A stretch of 64,000 nt of DNA from Bacillota bacterium. Lineage in GTDB: Bacteria > Bacillota > Sulfobacillia > Sulfobacillales > JAIMBI01. Positions within the stretch are counted from its first letter, which is position 1, and each line of letters begins with the position of its first letter. Below the pieces are notes generated by a model that was not told the origin of the DNA, did not search any database, and saw only the letters and a list, made by a program, of their open reading frames with translations. The DNA lies in contig JAJZYZ010000009.1 in assembly GCA_021797815.1 (NCBI GenBank), forward strand, positions 1-64,000. The letters are read 5' to 3'. The position numbers and the translations under genes are program-made. Below are positions 35,101 through 43,596 of this stretch, piece after piece.

Positions 35101-35957
35101 ACCTCCCGACCCCGGCGCCACGCCCGCAAGACATGATAGAAATTCCATTCTGGACGCCGCATGAGCCGCACCCGGTCCGTATTCGCCTGCACGTGGATGA
35201 CGTCGCCGTCCTGGAGGCCGAAGCCCTCCTGTCCGTCAACCGTCAGCAGGGTCTCGCGGTGCTCGGCCCGGATGCGCACCCGGACGCGCGACGTCCCGCC
35301 GAGCACGATCGAGCGGTCAAAAAAGCTATGGGGACAGATAGGGGTCAGCACCATGACATCAAGGGAGGGGCTTACCACGGGGCCGCCGGCCGACAGCGAG
35401 TAGGCCGTTGAGCCGGTGGGCGTCGAGAGAATGAGACCATCCGCCGGGTATGTGGTCACATACGCGTCGTCGACGATCGTCTCGAGACTCACGAGGCGCG
35501 CAAACGGACCCTTCGTGATGACCACGTCGTTCAAGGCGTTGACTTCATGGACCGTTTCATCCCCCCGCACGACCTGGGCGCACAGGGTCACCCGCTCGTC
35601 CACGACGAAGCGTCCGGCCAAAAACGCCGAGACCGCGGGATAGAGATCCGGCACCTCCACCTCGGTCAGGAAGCCCAGATGACCGAGGTTCACCCCCAAT
35701 AGCGGCCGATTGTGTGGCAGAAGCGTGCGGGCCGCGCTGAGAAGCGTTCCGTCGCCGCCCAGCACGATCACGAACTCCACGTCGCCCCACACCGCGTTAA
35801 GCGGTTCCGCTCCCGTGCCGGAGAGGCCGACCGCCTCGGCGGCGTCGGGCGGCAGGACAACCTCGATTTCACGCTCCGAAAGCCAGTGGCAGAGCTGCCG
35901 GGTGAGCGCTGCTGCCTGCTGCTTGTTCAGGTTGGGCCAGATGCCGATTCGGCTCAT
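35097..35957 (-). CDS. nadK: NAD kinase
   Basis: This 286-residue enzyme phosphorylates NAD to NADP. The catalytic GGDGTLLSAAR lies near residue 69, followed by NLGHLGFLTE near residue 94, NDVVITKG near 142 and the conserved STPTGSTAYSLSAGGPVVSP near 178. The ATG at 35957 overlaps the tlyA stop by four bases. It is part of the dxs-tlyA-nadK-recN chain, which is typical of Clostridia. Confidence 0.96.
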   Translation of the reverse strand: MSRIGIWPNLNKQQAAALTRQLCHWLSEREIEVVLPPDAAEAVGLSGTGAEPLNAVWGDVEFVIVLGGDGTLLSAARTLLPHNRPLLGVNLGHLGFLTEVEVPDLYPAVSAFLAGRFVVDERVTLCAQVVRGDETVHEVNALNDVVITKGPFARLVSLETIVDDAYVTTYPADGLILSTPTGSTAYSLSAGGPVVSPSLDVMVLTPICPHSFFDRSIVLGGTSRVRVRIRAEHRETLLTVDGQEGFGLQDGDVIHVQANTDRVRLMRRPEWNFYHVLRAWRRGREV

Positions 35958-36790
35958 GGCACGGAGTCCTCCCACGCTTCCTGCACGACGGCCTCAACCG
36001 ACAGGGAGGCGGGGACACCGCCCTTGACGGCGTAGAGCAAAAATTCGCGATTCCCCTTCTGGCCGCGGATGGGCGAAGGCATCAGCCCCACGGCCGCCAG
36101 CCCAAGAGCGGACGCGTCGCCGATGGCCTGTTGCAGAGCCAGCGCATGGTCCTCGGGGGCATTCACAATGCCGCCTTTGCCGACGCGTTCGGGTCCCAGC
36201 ACAAACTGCGGCTTCACGAGCTCAATGAGGAACCAACCAGGCGCCATCATCCGATCGAGCGCCGGCAGGATGAGCCGCGGATCAATGAAGGAGACATCCA
36301 TAGACGCGGCGGAAGGCACCGGACCCGCGAACAGTCCGGGTTCCAGATAGCGGGCATTGACCCGCTCGTGCGCCTCCACCCGGGGATCGTCGCGCAGCCG
36401 CGTCGCGAGCTGGCCGTATCCCACGTCCACCGCGTACACCCGGGATGCGCCATGCTGGAGCCAGCAGTCCGTGAAGCCGCCGGTCGAACTGCCGATATCC
36501 GCTGCCACGATGCCGTCTGCCCGGATGGCAAAGCGCATCAGGGCGGCCTCCAGTTTCACGCCACCCCGACTCACATACCGGCTCTGGCGCGCCGTCACTC
36601 GCACATCGGCATCGCGCGGCACCGCCTGACCGGCCTTGTCCACGCGCGTGCCGTTCACGAACACGGCCCCCTCCATGATGTAGGCCCGGGCGCGGGCCCG
36701 GGTGGGAGCCAGGGCACGCTCGACAAGCAGCGTGTCCAAACGAACCCGAAGAGCCCCGCTCAGGCGCGCTTCTTGGTCGGTTCGACCCAT
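35954..36790 (-). CDS. tlyA: TlyA-family rRNA 2'-O-methyltransferase / hemolysin-like protein
   Basis: An N-terminal S4 RNA-binding domain (RLDTLLVERALAPTRARARAYIMEG) is followed by a FtsJ-like methyltransferase with VAADIGSSTGGFTDCWLQHGA as SAM-binding motif and VKPQFVLGPE near residue 195. Such proteins methylate rRNA in actinobacteria and are of uncertain role in Firmicutes (YqxC). The ATG at 36790 lies 31 bases inside dxs; a TTG about 18 codons on would also give a family-like N-terminus, so the start is uncertain. It overlaps nadK by four bases. Confidence 0.9.
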   Translation of the reverse strand: MGRTDQEARLSGALRVRLDTLLVERALAPTRARARAYIMEGAVFVNGTRVDKAGQAVPRDADVRVTARQSRYVSRGGVKLEAALMRFAIRADGIVAADIGSSTGGFTDCWLQHGASRVYAVDVGYGQLATRLRDDPRVEAHERVNARYLEPGLFAGPVPSAASMDVSFIDPRLILPALDRMMAPGWFLIELVKPQFVLGPERVGKGGIVNAPEDHALALQQAIGDASALGLAAVGLMPSPIRGQKGNREFLLYAVKGGVPASLSVEAVVQEAWEDSVP

Positions 36791-38649
36791 CCTGTCACAC
36801 TCTCCGCGATGCCCTCCGGGGTCAGCCCGTAAAGGGCCAGAAAGTGGGGCAGGGGCCCGTGGTCGATAAATTCGTCAGGCAGCCCCAGCACCCGGATGGG
36901 CGTCCGGATACCATGGGACTCCGCCCACTCCAGCACCGCCGCGCCGAAGCCCCCCATCCGCACGTGTTCTTCTACGGTCACCAGAAGCTGACTCGAGGCG
37001 GCAGCCTCCGCCAAGAGCTCCTCATCGAGCGGCTTTGCGAAACGGGCGTTCAAGACGCCCACGTCGAATCCTGACGCCGCCAGCCGTTCCGCCGCATCGA
37101 GGGCGCTGTTGACGATGGGTCCAAAACCGACCAGAGTCGCATCCTGTCCCCTTCGCAGCCACTCCCCACGACCCCACGGCACTCCTTCCAGCGGCCCGGA
37201 AAGGTCCACGCCCTGCCCCGCACCCCGAGGATAGCGGACGGCCACCGGTCCATCCTGGCGTAGCGCCTGGAACATGAGCTGACGCGTTTCCCCCTCATCC
37301 TTGCCCATCGCGATGGACATGTTGGGAATGGCCCGCATGTACGCGATATCGTAGACACCCTGATGGGTCGCGCCGTCCGCGCCGACAAGCCCGGCCCGGT
37401 CCACCCCAAACACGACCGGCAGGTTTTGATGGCAGACATCGTGCACCAACTGGTCGTAACCGCGCTGCAAGAACGTACTGTAGACCAGAAACACCGGCCG
37501 CATGCCCTCGGCCGCGAGCCCGGCGGCAAACGTCGTGGCGTGCTGCTCGGCGATGCCTACGTCAAATGCCCGGTTCGGAAATTCCTCCTGAAAGCGGTCG
37601 ACGCCGGTTGAATCTGGCATGGCCGCCGTGATGGCCACAATCCGCGGGTCGACCCGCGCCATCTCCCGCAGGGTCGACGCCACCACGGAGCTGTATGAGG
37701 GCGCCCCGCCGCCGCCGCCCTTTATCTGGCCGGTCTTCGGATCAAAAGGCCCGGGCCCGTGGAACTGAGCCGGCGCCGTCTCGGCCGGCTGAAAGCCCTT
37801 GCCTTTTTGTGTAATGACGTGGACCACGACCGGTCCGTCCACCGCCTTAGCCCGTTCCAGGATGGCCAGGACGTCCTGGAGACTGTGCCCGTCGATGGGG
37901 CCAAAATACTCAAAGCCCATCTCTTCGAAGACGTTCTTCGGCATCACCAGCACCCGCAGGCTGTCCTTGAGGCGCTCGCCGGCCCGCTTCAGCCTGCCGC
38001 CGATGACGGGCAGAGACTCCAGCAGCAATTCCACATCCTGCTTGGCGCGCTGGTAGGTGGGGCGGGAGCGCAGGTCTGTCAGATAATGGCTGAAGGCCCC
38101 GACATTGGGGGCGATGGACATGGAATTGTCATTCACCACCACAATCAGACGGCGCTTTAGATGACCGATCTGGTTCAGCGCCTCCCAGGCGATGCCGGCC
38201 GTAAGGGCGCCGTCGCCGATGAGCGCCACGACATGGTGAGACTCCCCCTTCAGATCCCGGGCGACCGCCATTCCCAATGCCGCCGACAGCGACGTCGACG
38301 AATGGCCCGCCTCCCAGACGTCGTAGGGGCTCTCCCGCCGTTTCAAGAATCCGCTCGGCCCTTCCAGCTGGCGGATACGCGCGAATTCGGCCTGCCGGCC
38401 GGTCAATAGTTTATGGGCATACGCCTGGTGTCCGATATCGACGACCAGCCGGTCTCGCGGAGTGTCGAAGGTGCGGTGCAAAGCCACAAATAATTCGACC
38501 GCCCCGAGGCTCGCACCGACATGTCCGCCCGTCTTCGACGTGGCCGTGATGATGGCGAGGCGCAACTCCGAAGCCAGTTCCTCCAGCTCGGTTACCGACC
38601 AGTTTCGAAAATCCTGGGGTTCGCGTACCTGGTTGAGCCGTAGGCTCAA
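36760..38649 (-). CDS. dxs: 1-deoxy-D-xylulose-5-phosphate synthase
   Basis: This 629-residue thiamine diphosphate enzyme joins pyruvate and glyceraldehyde-3-phosphate in the first step of the MEP isoprenoid pathway. Motifs include DIGHQAYAHKLLTGR near residue 70, GHSSTSLSAALGMA near 115, the thiamine diphosphate/Mg site GDGALTAGIAWEALN near 143-157 with VVNDNSMSIAPN, the transketolase pyrimidine domain from about 320 (AAMPDSTGVDRF, EQHATTFAAGLA), and the C-terminal domain ending before EPTKKRA. It follows ispA by 30 bases and overlaps tlyA. Confidence 0.96.
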   Translation of the reverse strand: MSLRLNQVREPQDFRNWSVTELEELASELRLAIITATSKTGGHVGASLGAVELFVALHRTFDTPRDRLVVDIGHQAYAHKLLTGRQAEFARIRQLEGPSGFLKRRESPYDVWEAGHSSTSLSAALGMAVARDLKGESHHVVALIGDGALTAGIAWEALNQIGHLKRRLIVVVNDNSMSIAPNVGAFSHYLTDLRSRPTYQRAKQDVELLLESLPVIGGRLKRAGERLKDSLRVLVMPKNVFEEMGFEYFGPIDGHSLQDVLAILERAKAVDGPVVVHVITQKGKGFQPAETAPAQFHGPGPFDPKTGQIKGGGGGAPSYSSVVASTLREMARVDPRIVAITAAMPDSTGVDRFQEEFPNRAFDVGIAEQHATTFAAGLAAEGMRPVFLVYSTFLQRGYDQLVHDVCHQNLPVVFGVDRAGLVGADGATHQGVYDIAYMRAIPNMSIAMGKDEGETRQLMFQALRQDGPVAVRYPRGAGQGVDLSGPLEGVPWGRGEWLRRGQDATLVGFGPIVNSALDAAERLAASGFDVGVLNARFAKPLDEELLAEAAASSQLLVTVEEHVRMGGFGAAVLEWAESHGIRTPIRVLGLPDEFIDHGPLPHFLALYGLTPEGIAESVTGWVEPTKKRA

Positions 38650-38679
38650 TATCCTGCCCCCTCTCGCCCCGGTTCGACC

Positions 38680-39552
38680 TCAGTGATCGCGTTCGACCAC
38701 GTAGCGGGCCAGGGCCCGAAGCGTCTCACCCTGGGGGCCAGCAACCCGCGTCTCGGCCTGTTCGAGCGTGGTGCGGGCCATCTGGCGGGCCCCCTCGATC
38801 CCAAAGAGCACGGGATAAGTTGTCTTGCCGAGGGCCGCGTCGCGACCCGGCGTCTTGCCGGTTACGGCCCGCTCGCCCACCACGTCTAAAATATCATCGG
38901 CGATCTGAAAAGCCAATCCAACCGCCGCCCCGTAGCCTTGGAGCGTCTCGCGTGCATCCGCGCGGTCCGTCAAGATGGCCGGGACTTCCACCGCCCATCG
39001 AATGAGGGCGCCGGTCTTGGCCCGGTGCAGGCGCTGAAGCTCCTCCAGGGTCAATCCCGGCGTCTGCTCCAGATCCCAGACCTGGCCGCCCACCATGCCA
39101 GTGGGGCCCGCTGCCGCCGACAGAGCCTCCACCGCCGCCAGCACGGCTCCGGGCGCAAAGAATCGTCGCTCCTGACCGAGAATCCGAAACGCGTCGGTCA
39201 TCAGGGCGTCGCCGACCAAGATGGCAAGCGCCTCACCGTAGACGCGGTGCACCGTTGGCCGCCCGCGCCGCCAATCGTCATCGTCCATGGCCGGCAGATC
39301 ATCGTGAACCAGGGAGTAGGTGTGGACCATCTCGATGGCCAGCGCGGCCGGCCCGAGTTCTTCCGGCCCGAGCCCCAGCCACTCCCCGGCCGCCCACAAA
39401 AGCGCGGGCCGGAATCGTTTGCCCGGAGCGTCAAGCGCATAGGCCATGCTGTCGGCCAGGGACTTTGGCGTCTCACCCGCTGCTCGCTGAAGATCAAGAG
39501 CCGCGGTCCGGATGCGGTCGCTGGCGGCCCCGAGGGCCTCCAGCGCGGTCAA
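38680..39552 (-). CDS. ispA: Polyprenyl synthetase, farnesyl diphosphate synthase type
   Basis: The 290-residue enzyme condenses C5 units to C15 (possibly C20) prenyl diphosphates. The first aspartate-rich motif DDLPAMDDDD and the second DDILD are present, with GKRFRPAL near residue 44 and GGQVWDLE marking the bacterial short-chain class. It overlaps xseB by four bases. Together with dxs it supplies prenyl chains, including the farnesyl donor needed by CtaB. Confidence 0.95.
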   Translation of the reverse strand: MTALEALGAASDRIRTAALDLQRAAGETPKSLADSMAYALDAPGKRFRPALLWAAGEWLGLGPEELGPAALAIEMVHTYSLVHDDLPAMDDDDWRRGRPTVHRVYGEALAILVGDALMTDAFRILGQERRFFAPGAVLAAVEALSAAAGPTGMVGGQVWDLEQTPGLTLEELQRLHRAKTGALIRWAVEVPAILTDRADARETLQGYGAAVGLAFQIADDILDVVGERAVTGKTPGRDAALGKTTYPVLFGIEGARQMARTTLEQAETRVAGPQGETLRALARYVVERDH

Positions 39553-39749
39553 CTGTCTCCGCCAGGCAGATTCCGGTTCTGGTTTAGGAGCGCATCAGCC
39601 TGGTCGAGGAGGCTCTCCGCCTGTCGGCACAGACCGTTTCCTTCTGAGAAGAGCGCCATCGCCTCGGCCAATGTCGGCTGCCCTCCCTCAAGCTGGCGGA
39701 CGATTTCCTCGAGCCGTGCCACCATCTCTTCAAACGACGCTGTCGCCAC
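39549..39749 (-). CDS. xseB: Exodeoxyribonuclease VII small subunit
   Basis: This 66-residue coiled-coil protein has the family pattern SFEEMVARLEEIVRQLEGGQPTLAEAMALFSEGNGL, followed by a short helix. It forms the multi-copy small subunit of exonuclease VII with XseA. The GTG at 39749 overlaps the xseA 3' end by 20 bases, and the stop overlaps ispA by four, so stoichiometry may depend on coupling. Confidence 0.93.
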   Translation of the reverse strand: MATASFEEMVARLEEIVRQLEGGQPTLAEAMALFSEGNGLCRQAESLLDQADALLNQNRNLPGGDS

Positions 39750-40977
39750 CGCCGTCGCCTCCTCCTGTCATCGCGTCCGCGTCGGGGAAAAGCTCCTGCT
39801 CGGCCGTGACCGACCAGCCCTGGCGGCGCCAGTGCACGTGGAGCCTGTCTCCCACGACCACAGCCGACGGCACCGCCGGCTTCCCGTCGGGCCGGGTTAC
39901 CCACGCGTACCCGCGCTCCATGATGGCCGTGGGATCCATGCCCAGAAGCCGGCCCCGAAGCTCTGCCAGCACGGTCGCCTTCGCCGCGGTCTGCTGGGCG
40001 AGGCGCCGATGGAGGTCCTCTTCGATCCGGCCGAGGTCTAGCCGACGCTGGCCGAGCCACCGCTCCGGGCGTGCCAGCACCCCATATGCCGAGAGTGCCG
40101 ACACCCGCTGGCGCCCCTGCGTGACGCGCGCCCGCAGCTGCACCTCTAACCGCTCCCGGAAGGCCCCAACCAGCGAGCCCAGCGCCTGCCGCTCAGGCAC
40201 CACCAGCTCCGCCGCCGCCGAGGGTGTGGGCGCCCGCACGTCGGCCGCCAGGTCGCTCAGGCTGTCGTCCACTTCGTGGCCCACCGCCGACACCACGGGA
40301 ACCGGGGCCGCAAACACCGCCCGGACGACAACTTCGGTGTTGAAAGCCGCCAGATCTTCCCGCGAACCGCCGCCGCGCGCCAGGATGATGACGTCGGCCG
40401 CGGAGGCTCCCGCACGCGTCAGGCCCTCCACAATGCTGGCCGGAGCCGTTTCCCCCTGGACCGTTACGGGAAAGACCAGAAGCGGGAGACCGGGAAACCG
40501 GCGTCCTGCCACCGTCTTTATGTCGGCCAGCGCGGCGCTGGCCCCGCCCGTCACCACCGCCACCGCCCGTGGCAGCAGGGGAAGCGCGCGCTTGGGCCGC
40601 GAAAACAGGCCCTCGGCCTGCAGGCGCCGCTTCAACTCCTGAAGCTCGAGCGCCGCCCGGCCGGCTCCGAACGCTTCAAGATGCTGGACGTACAGCTGGG
40701 TCTGGCCCTGGCGTTCGTACACTCCCAGACGTCCATAAGCCAGCACGGTCTCCCCGTCCTCCGGCCGGAACGCATTCCGCAGCGCGTCCCCGCGAAACAT
40801 GACAGCCGGCAGCTGCGCACTGTCTTTCAACGTGAAATACCAATGTCCCGAGGCAGCCGCCTTGAAGTTTGAGACTTCCCCCAGCACCCAGAGGTGCTGA
40901 AGGGACTCGTCGCCTTCGATGTGACGCTTCACCCGGGCCACTACCTGGCCGACCGTCCAGACGTCCTCAGAGTGCAC
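39730..40977 (-). CDS. xseA: Exodeoxyribonuclease VII large subunit
   Basis: This 415-residue nuclease degrades single-stranded DNA to oligonucleotides. An OB-fold domain opens the protein (WVLGEVSNFKAAASGHWYFTLKD, residues 29-51). The catalytic domain has VVTGGASAALADI (in place of the usual TSxxGAA), ARGGGSREDLAAFN and SAVGHEVDDSLSDLAADVRAPTPSAAAEL. A coiled-coil tail follows. It overlaps folD by 11 bases. The TGGASAALAD segment is slightly divergent, but the active-site Asp and His are kept. Confidence 0.95.
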   Translation of the reverse strand: MHSEDVWTVGQVVARVKRHIEGDESLQHLWVLGEVSNFKAAASGHWYFTLKDSAQLPAVMFRGDALRNAFRPEDGETVLAYGRLGVYERQGQTQLYVQHLEAFGAGRAALELQELKRRLQAEGLFSRPKRALPLLPRAVAVVTGGASAALADIKTVAGRRFPGLPLLVFPVTVQGETAPASIVEGLTRAGASAADVIILARGGGSREDLAAFNTEVVVRAVFAAPVPVVSAVGHEVDDSLSDLAADVRAPTPSAAAELVVPERQALGSLVGAFRERLEVQLRARVTQGRQRVSALSAYGVLARPERWLGQRRLDLGRIEEDLHRRLAQQTAAKATVLAELRGRLLGMDPTAIMERGYAWVTRPDGKPAVPSAVVVGDRLHVHWRRQGWSVTAEQELFPDADAMTGGGDGGGDSVV

Positions 40978-41803
40978 GGCTGTAAGCCTCCCAGGTGTTG
41001 TTAAGGAGCATGGCCACGGTCAGCGGCCCCACGCCCCCCGGCACCGGCGAGAGTGCGGCCGCGCGCTCTGCCACGCCGGGATCGACATCGCCACGGAGGC
41101 CTTCTTCGGTCCGCGTGATGCCGACATCCACCACCACCGCCCCCAAAGCCACATGCCGGGCCTCCACCAGTCCGGGATGGCCCGCCGCCGCGACCACGAT
41201 CTCCGCCTCGGCCAGGAGACGGGGAAGGTCCCGGGTCCGGCTGTGCGCAACCGTCACCGTCGCCTGGGCCTGCGTTAAGAGGATGGCAACCGGCCAGCCG
41301 ACCAGGCGGCTCCGGCCGATGACCAGAGCCCGCCGGCCGGCCGTTTCCTGCCCGTAGTGCGCGAGCAGCGCCATGACCCCGGCCGGCGTACACGGCCGCG
41401 GCCCCCGCCCGCCCGCCAGCAGCCGCCCTAGATTGAGCGGATGAAGCCCGTCGGCATCTTTGTCGGCTCGCACCCGCTCCAGCACCAGATCCGGGTCGAG
41501 CCCCGCCGGAAGCGGCATCTGCACGAGGATGGCGTCGACTCCGGGATCCCCGTTCAGACGGTCGATGATGGCCAGGAGATCGCCGATGCCGACTGTCGCC
41601 GGCAGATGCTGCAGGTTGGTTTCGATCCCCACCTTCGCGGCCGCGCGCTGCTTCTGGCGAATGTAGACGGCCGACGCCGGGTCGTCGCCCACGTAGACCA
41701 CCGCCAGGTGCGGCGGACGGCGCCCCCGCGCCGCTGACTGTGCCACCAAGCCCCGTACCCGGCCCAGAATCTCATCCGCGACCGGTTTTCCCAACAGCCA
41801 CAA
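40967..41803 (-). CDS. folD: Methylenetetrahydrofolate dehydrogenase / cyclohydrolase
   Basis: This 278-residue bifunctional enzyme interconverts 5,10-methylene-, methenyl- and 10-formyl-THF. YVGDDPASAVYIRQKQRAA near residue 37 carries the catalytic lysine, ILVQMPLPAGLD lies near 91 and the NADP site is VIGRSRLVGWPVAILL near 160, with PGGVGPLTVAML at the end. The start appears to be a TTG at 41803 without an ideal ribosome binding site. It is coupled to xseA and follows a TsaD-like gene. Confidence 0.94.
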   Translation of the reverse strand: MWLLGKPVADEILGRVRGLVAQSAARGRRPPHLAVVYVGDDPASAVYIRQKQRAAAKVGIETNLQHLPATVGIGDLLAIIDRLNGDPGVDAILVQMPLPAGLDPDLVLERVRADKDADGLHPLNLGRLLAGGRGPRPCTPAGVMALLAHYGQETAGRRALVIGRSRLVGWPVAILLTQAQATVTVAHSRTRDLPRLLAEAEIVVAAAGHPGLVEARHVALGAVVVDVGITRTEEGLRGDVDPGVAERAAALSPVPGGVGPLTVAMLLNNTWEAYSRAL

Positions 41804-41827
41804 TGTCTCTGACAGGAGGACCCCTCC

Positions 41828-42742
41828 CTAACTCACCCGCGCCGCGAGAAGCCGCCGACACACCACCAACGCCGCCGCCGTGGCCCGGGTGCCGGCGCCG
41901 CTCAAGGGGGGACAAACAGTGGAAAACCCGGGACCCAGGGCGTCAGCCAAGTCGAGCCGTATCCGAGAGTCGGGCGTCCGACCGGTTATGAGGACCGGTC
42001 CGCCGTCCGCAACCGCCCGGACGAGGCCGGCCAGCGCCCGGGCCACCCCTTCACGGACGCCGCGCAGAATGGCCTCACGGCCGGCACCCATGTCCCGCGC
42101 CCGCTCCGCCGATTGAACGACCGTGGTGAGGTCGAGGTGCCACACCCCCCGAGCCGTCACCCGTGGCGCGACGGTCGGCAATACCAGTCGATCATGTTGA
42201 TGCGCCCGCAGGTCCTCAGATTCGGTGGGTCGGGCGATGACCCCCTGGACCTCCTCCAGGACGGCGCACGGGTCGGGCTCGACGACGGCCGCTAGATGCC
42301 AGGAGACAGGGGACGGACCCCCTGTGATCACCAGGATCTCCGTGGCGCCGGGGCCAAAATCAAGCGCCGTCAGGCGCTCTTCTCCAAGAGGGCCGGCTCC
42401 AAGATACCCGGCCGCCAACCGAAGTTCGCGCGGGTCCGCCACGAGCACGGGCACACCCCACCCCCGGGCCAGACAGGACGCCATACCAGGCCCGGGGGCG
42501 TACCCGCCCCCATAACCCGGGGCCCGGACCGCATGCAGAGAAGGCACGGCCACTCCATCCGGCCGTGCGCCCCCGACCAGGCGGTGGACAAGACCGGCAT
42601 AGGCGGCGATAAACCCTCCACGGCGCGAGCTGCCCGCCCGTGGCCTTATCGGTACCGCCGCCCGGGTCACAACCCGGCCGTCCTCAACCAGCGCCCCAGC
42701 CGCCTCCGATGCTCCCGCACTGAGGCCCAGAATCCGCGTCAT
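41828..42742 (-). CDS. TsaD/Kae1-like ASKHA-fold protein lacking metal ligands
   Basis: This 304-residue protein parallels TsaD (t6A synthesis) along its length. ILGLSAGASEAAGALVEDG takes the place of the N-terminal phosphate loop. APGYGGGYAPGPGMASCLARGWGVPVL corresponds to the GPGLxGSLxVGxxxAKxLA segment, LDFGPGATEILVIT to LVSGGHTELV, and VLITGRTPDSRIR to LAGGVAANSRLR. The HLEGH iron site is replaced by DPREL, so the t6A activity is probably lost. Clostridia carry a similar 'O-sialoglycoprotein endopeptidase' gene beside nusB. The ATG overlaps the nusB stop by four bases. Confidence 0.7.
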   Translation of the reverse strand: MTRILGLSAGASEAAGALVEDGRVVTRAAVPIRPRAGSSRRGGFIAAYAGLVHRLVGGARPDGVAVPSLHAVRAPGYGGGYAPGPGMASCLARGWGVPVLVADPRELRLAAGYLGAGPLGEERLTALDFGPGATEILVITGGPSPVSWHLAAVVEPDPCAVLEEVQGVIARPTESEDLRAHQHDRLVLPTVAPRVTARGVWHLDLTTVVQSAERARDMGAGREAILRGVREGVARALAGLVRAVADGGPVLITGRTPDSRIRLDLADALGPGFSTVCPPLSGAGTRATAAALVVCRRLLAARVS

Positions 42743-43155
42743 GGGGAGTCGGCCACGGGATCGTGAACCTCGCGGCTGGCCTGACTCAAGACCCCGTTCA
42801 CAAATCGCTTGGCCTGCGGAGTGCTGAACATTCCTGTCAGTTCGACCGCCTCGCTGAGAACGACCGGTGCCGGAACGTCCCGGGCGTAGCGAAGCTCGTA
42901 CAGTCCGAGCCGCAAGACGGCCCGGTCCACCGCCGCCATGCGCTCCACACGCCAGTCGTGAGACAGATGCCCAAGCCACTCGTCAAGTTCCCCGCGGTGA
43001 GCGTCCACACCCCGGATGAGCTCTTTCGCGTAACGCGCGTCCTCGGGACGGATGCCCTGCACGGTCCGCCCTATCAACTCGTCGAGGGCGGTGCCGCCCA
43101 CATCCTGTTCGTAGAGCCACCTGACGGCCTGCTGCCGTGCCTGCCTCCGCGCCAT
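42739..43155 (-). CDS. nusB: Transcription antitermination factor NusB
   Basis: This 138-residue all-helical RNA-binding protein supports rRNA antitermination with NusE/S10. It shows the family start ARRQARQQAVRWLYEQD, the middle LIRGVDAHRGELDEWL and the closing DRAVLRLGLYELRY with PAPVVLSEAVELTGMFSTPQAKRFVNGVL. The ATG at 43155 follows GGGAGG; longer upstream frames run into the asp23 gene. It overlaps the TsaD-like gene by four bases. Confidence 0.95.
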   Translation of the reverse strand: MARRQARQQAVRWLYEQDVGGTALDELIGRTVQGIRPEDARYAKELIRGVDAHRGELDEWLGHLSHDWRVERMAAVDRAVLRLGLYELRYARDVPAPVVLSEAVELTGMFSTPQAKRFVNGVLSQASREVHDPVADSP

Positions 43156-43189
43156 CTCGCCTCCCGCCCGGGGGTTCCCGCCTGCGGAT

Positions 43190-43567
43190 TTAGGCGCGGG
43201 GACCGGGATCGGCGTCCCGCTCGGCCGGGAACGCCACCCCCTGGACATGAATGTTGACCTCGCGCACATGGAGCCCTGTCATGCTTTCAACCGTCTGCCG
43301 CACGCGCTGCTGCACGCTGTAGGCCACATCCGGGATGCGCGAGCCGAACTCGACGGCGACAAAAAGATCCACCACGGCCACCCCGTCTTCGATGTCAACT
43401 TTGACACCCTTGGTCAGGTTCTTGCGTCCCAGTATTTCGGAGATGCCGCCGACAATACCGCCGGCCATCCCCGCCACTCCCGGAACCTCGGTGGCGGCCA
43501 GGCCCGCAATGGTCTGCACCACGTCGGTGGCGATGTGGATCCCGCCCCCGCCCGTCTGCCCTTCCAT
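43190..43567 (-). CDS. Asp23/Gls24 family envelope stress protein (YqhY)
   Basis: This 125-residue protein has the Asp23 core: IATDVVQTIAGLAATEVPGVAGMAGG, a short linker (KGVKVDIEDGVAVVDLFVAVEFG) and VQQRVRQTVESMTGLHVREVNIHVQGV. YqhY homologues lie beside the acetyl-CoA carboxylase genes accB/accC in Firmicutes and are linked to control of fatty acid synthesis. Here it directly follows accC. The ATG at 43567 has GGGGAGG about ten bases upstream. Confidence 0.93.
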   Translation of the reverse strand: MEGQTGGGGIHIATDVVQTIAGLAATEVPGVAGMAGGIVGGISEILGRKNLTKGVKVDIEDGVAVVDLFVAVEFGSRIPDVAYSVQQRVRQTVESMTGLHVREVNIHVQGVAFPAERDADPGPRA

Positions 43568-43596
43568 GATGCCAGCACCTCCCCGCCTGCCCTGGC

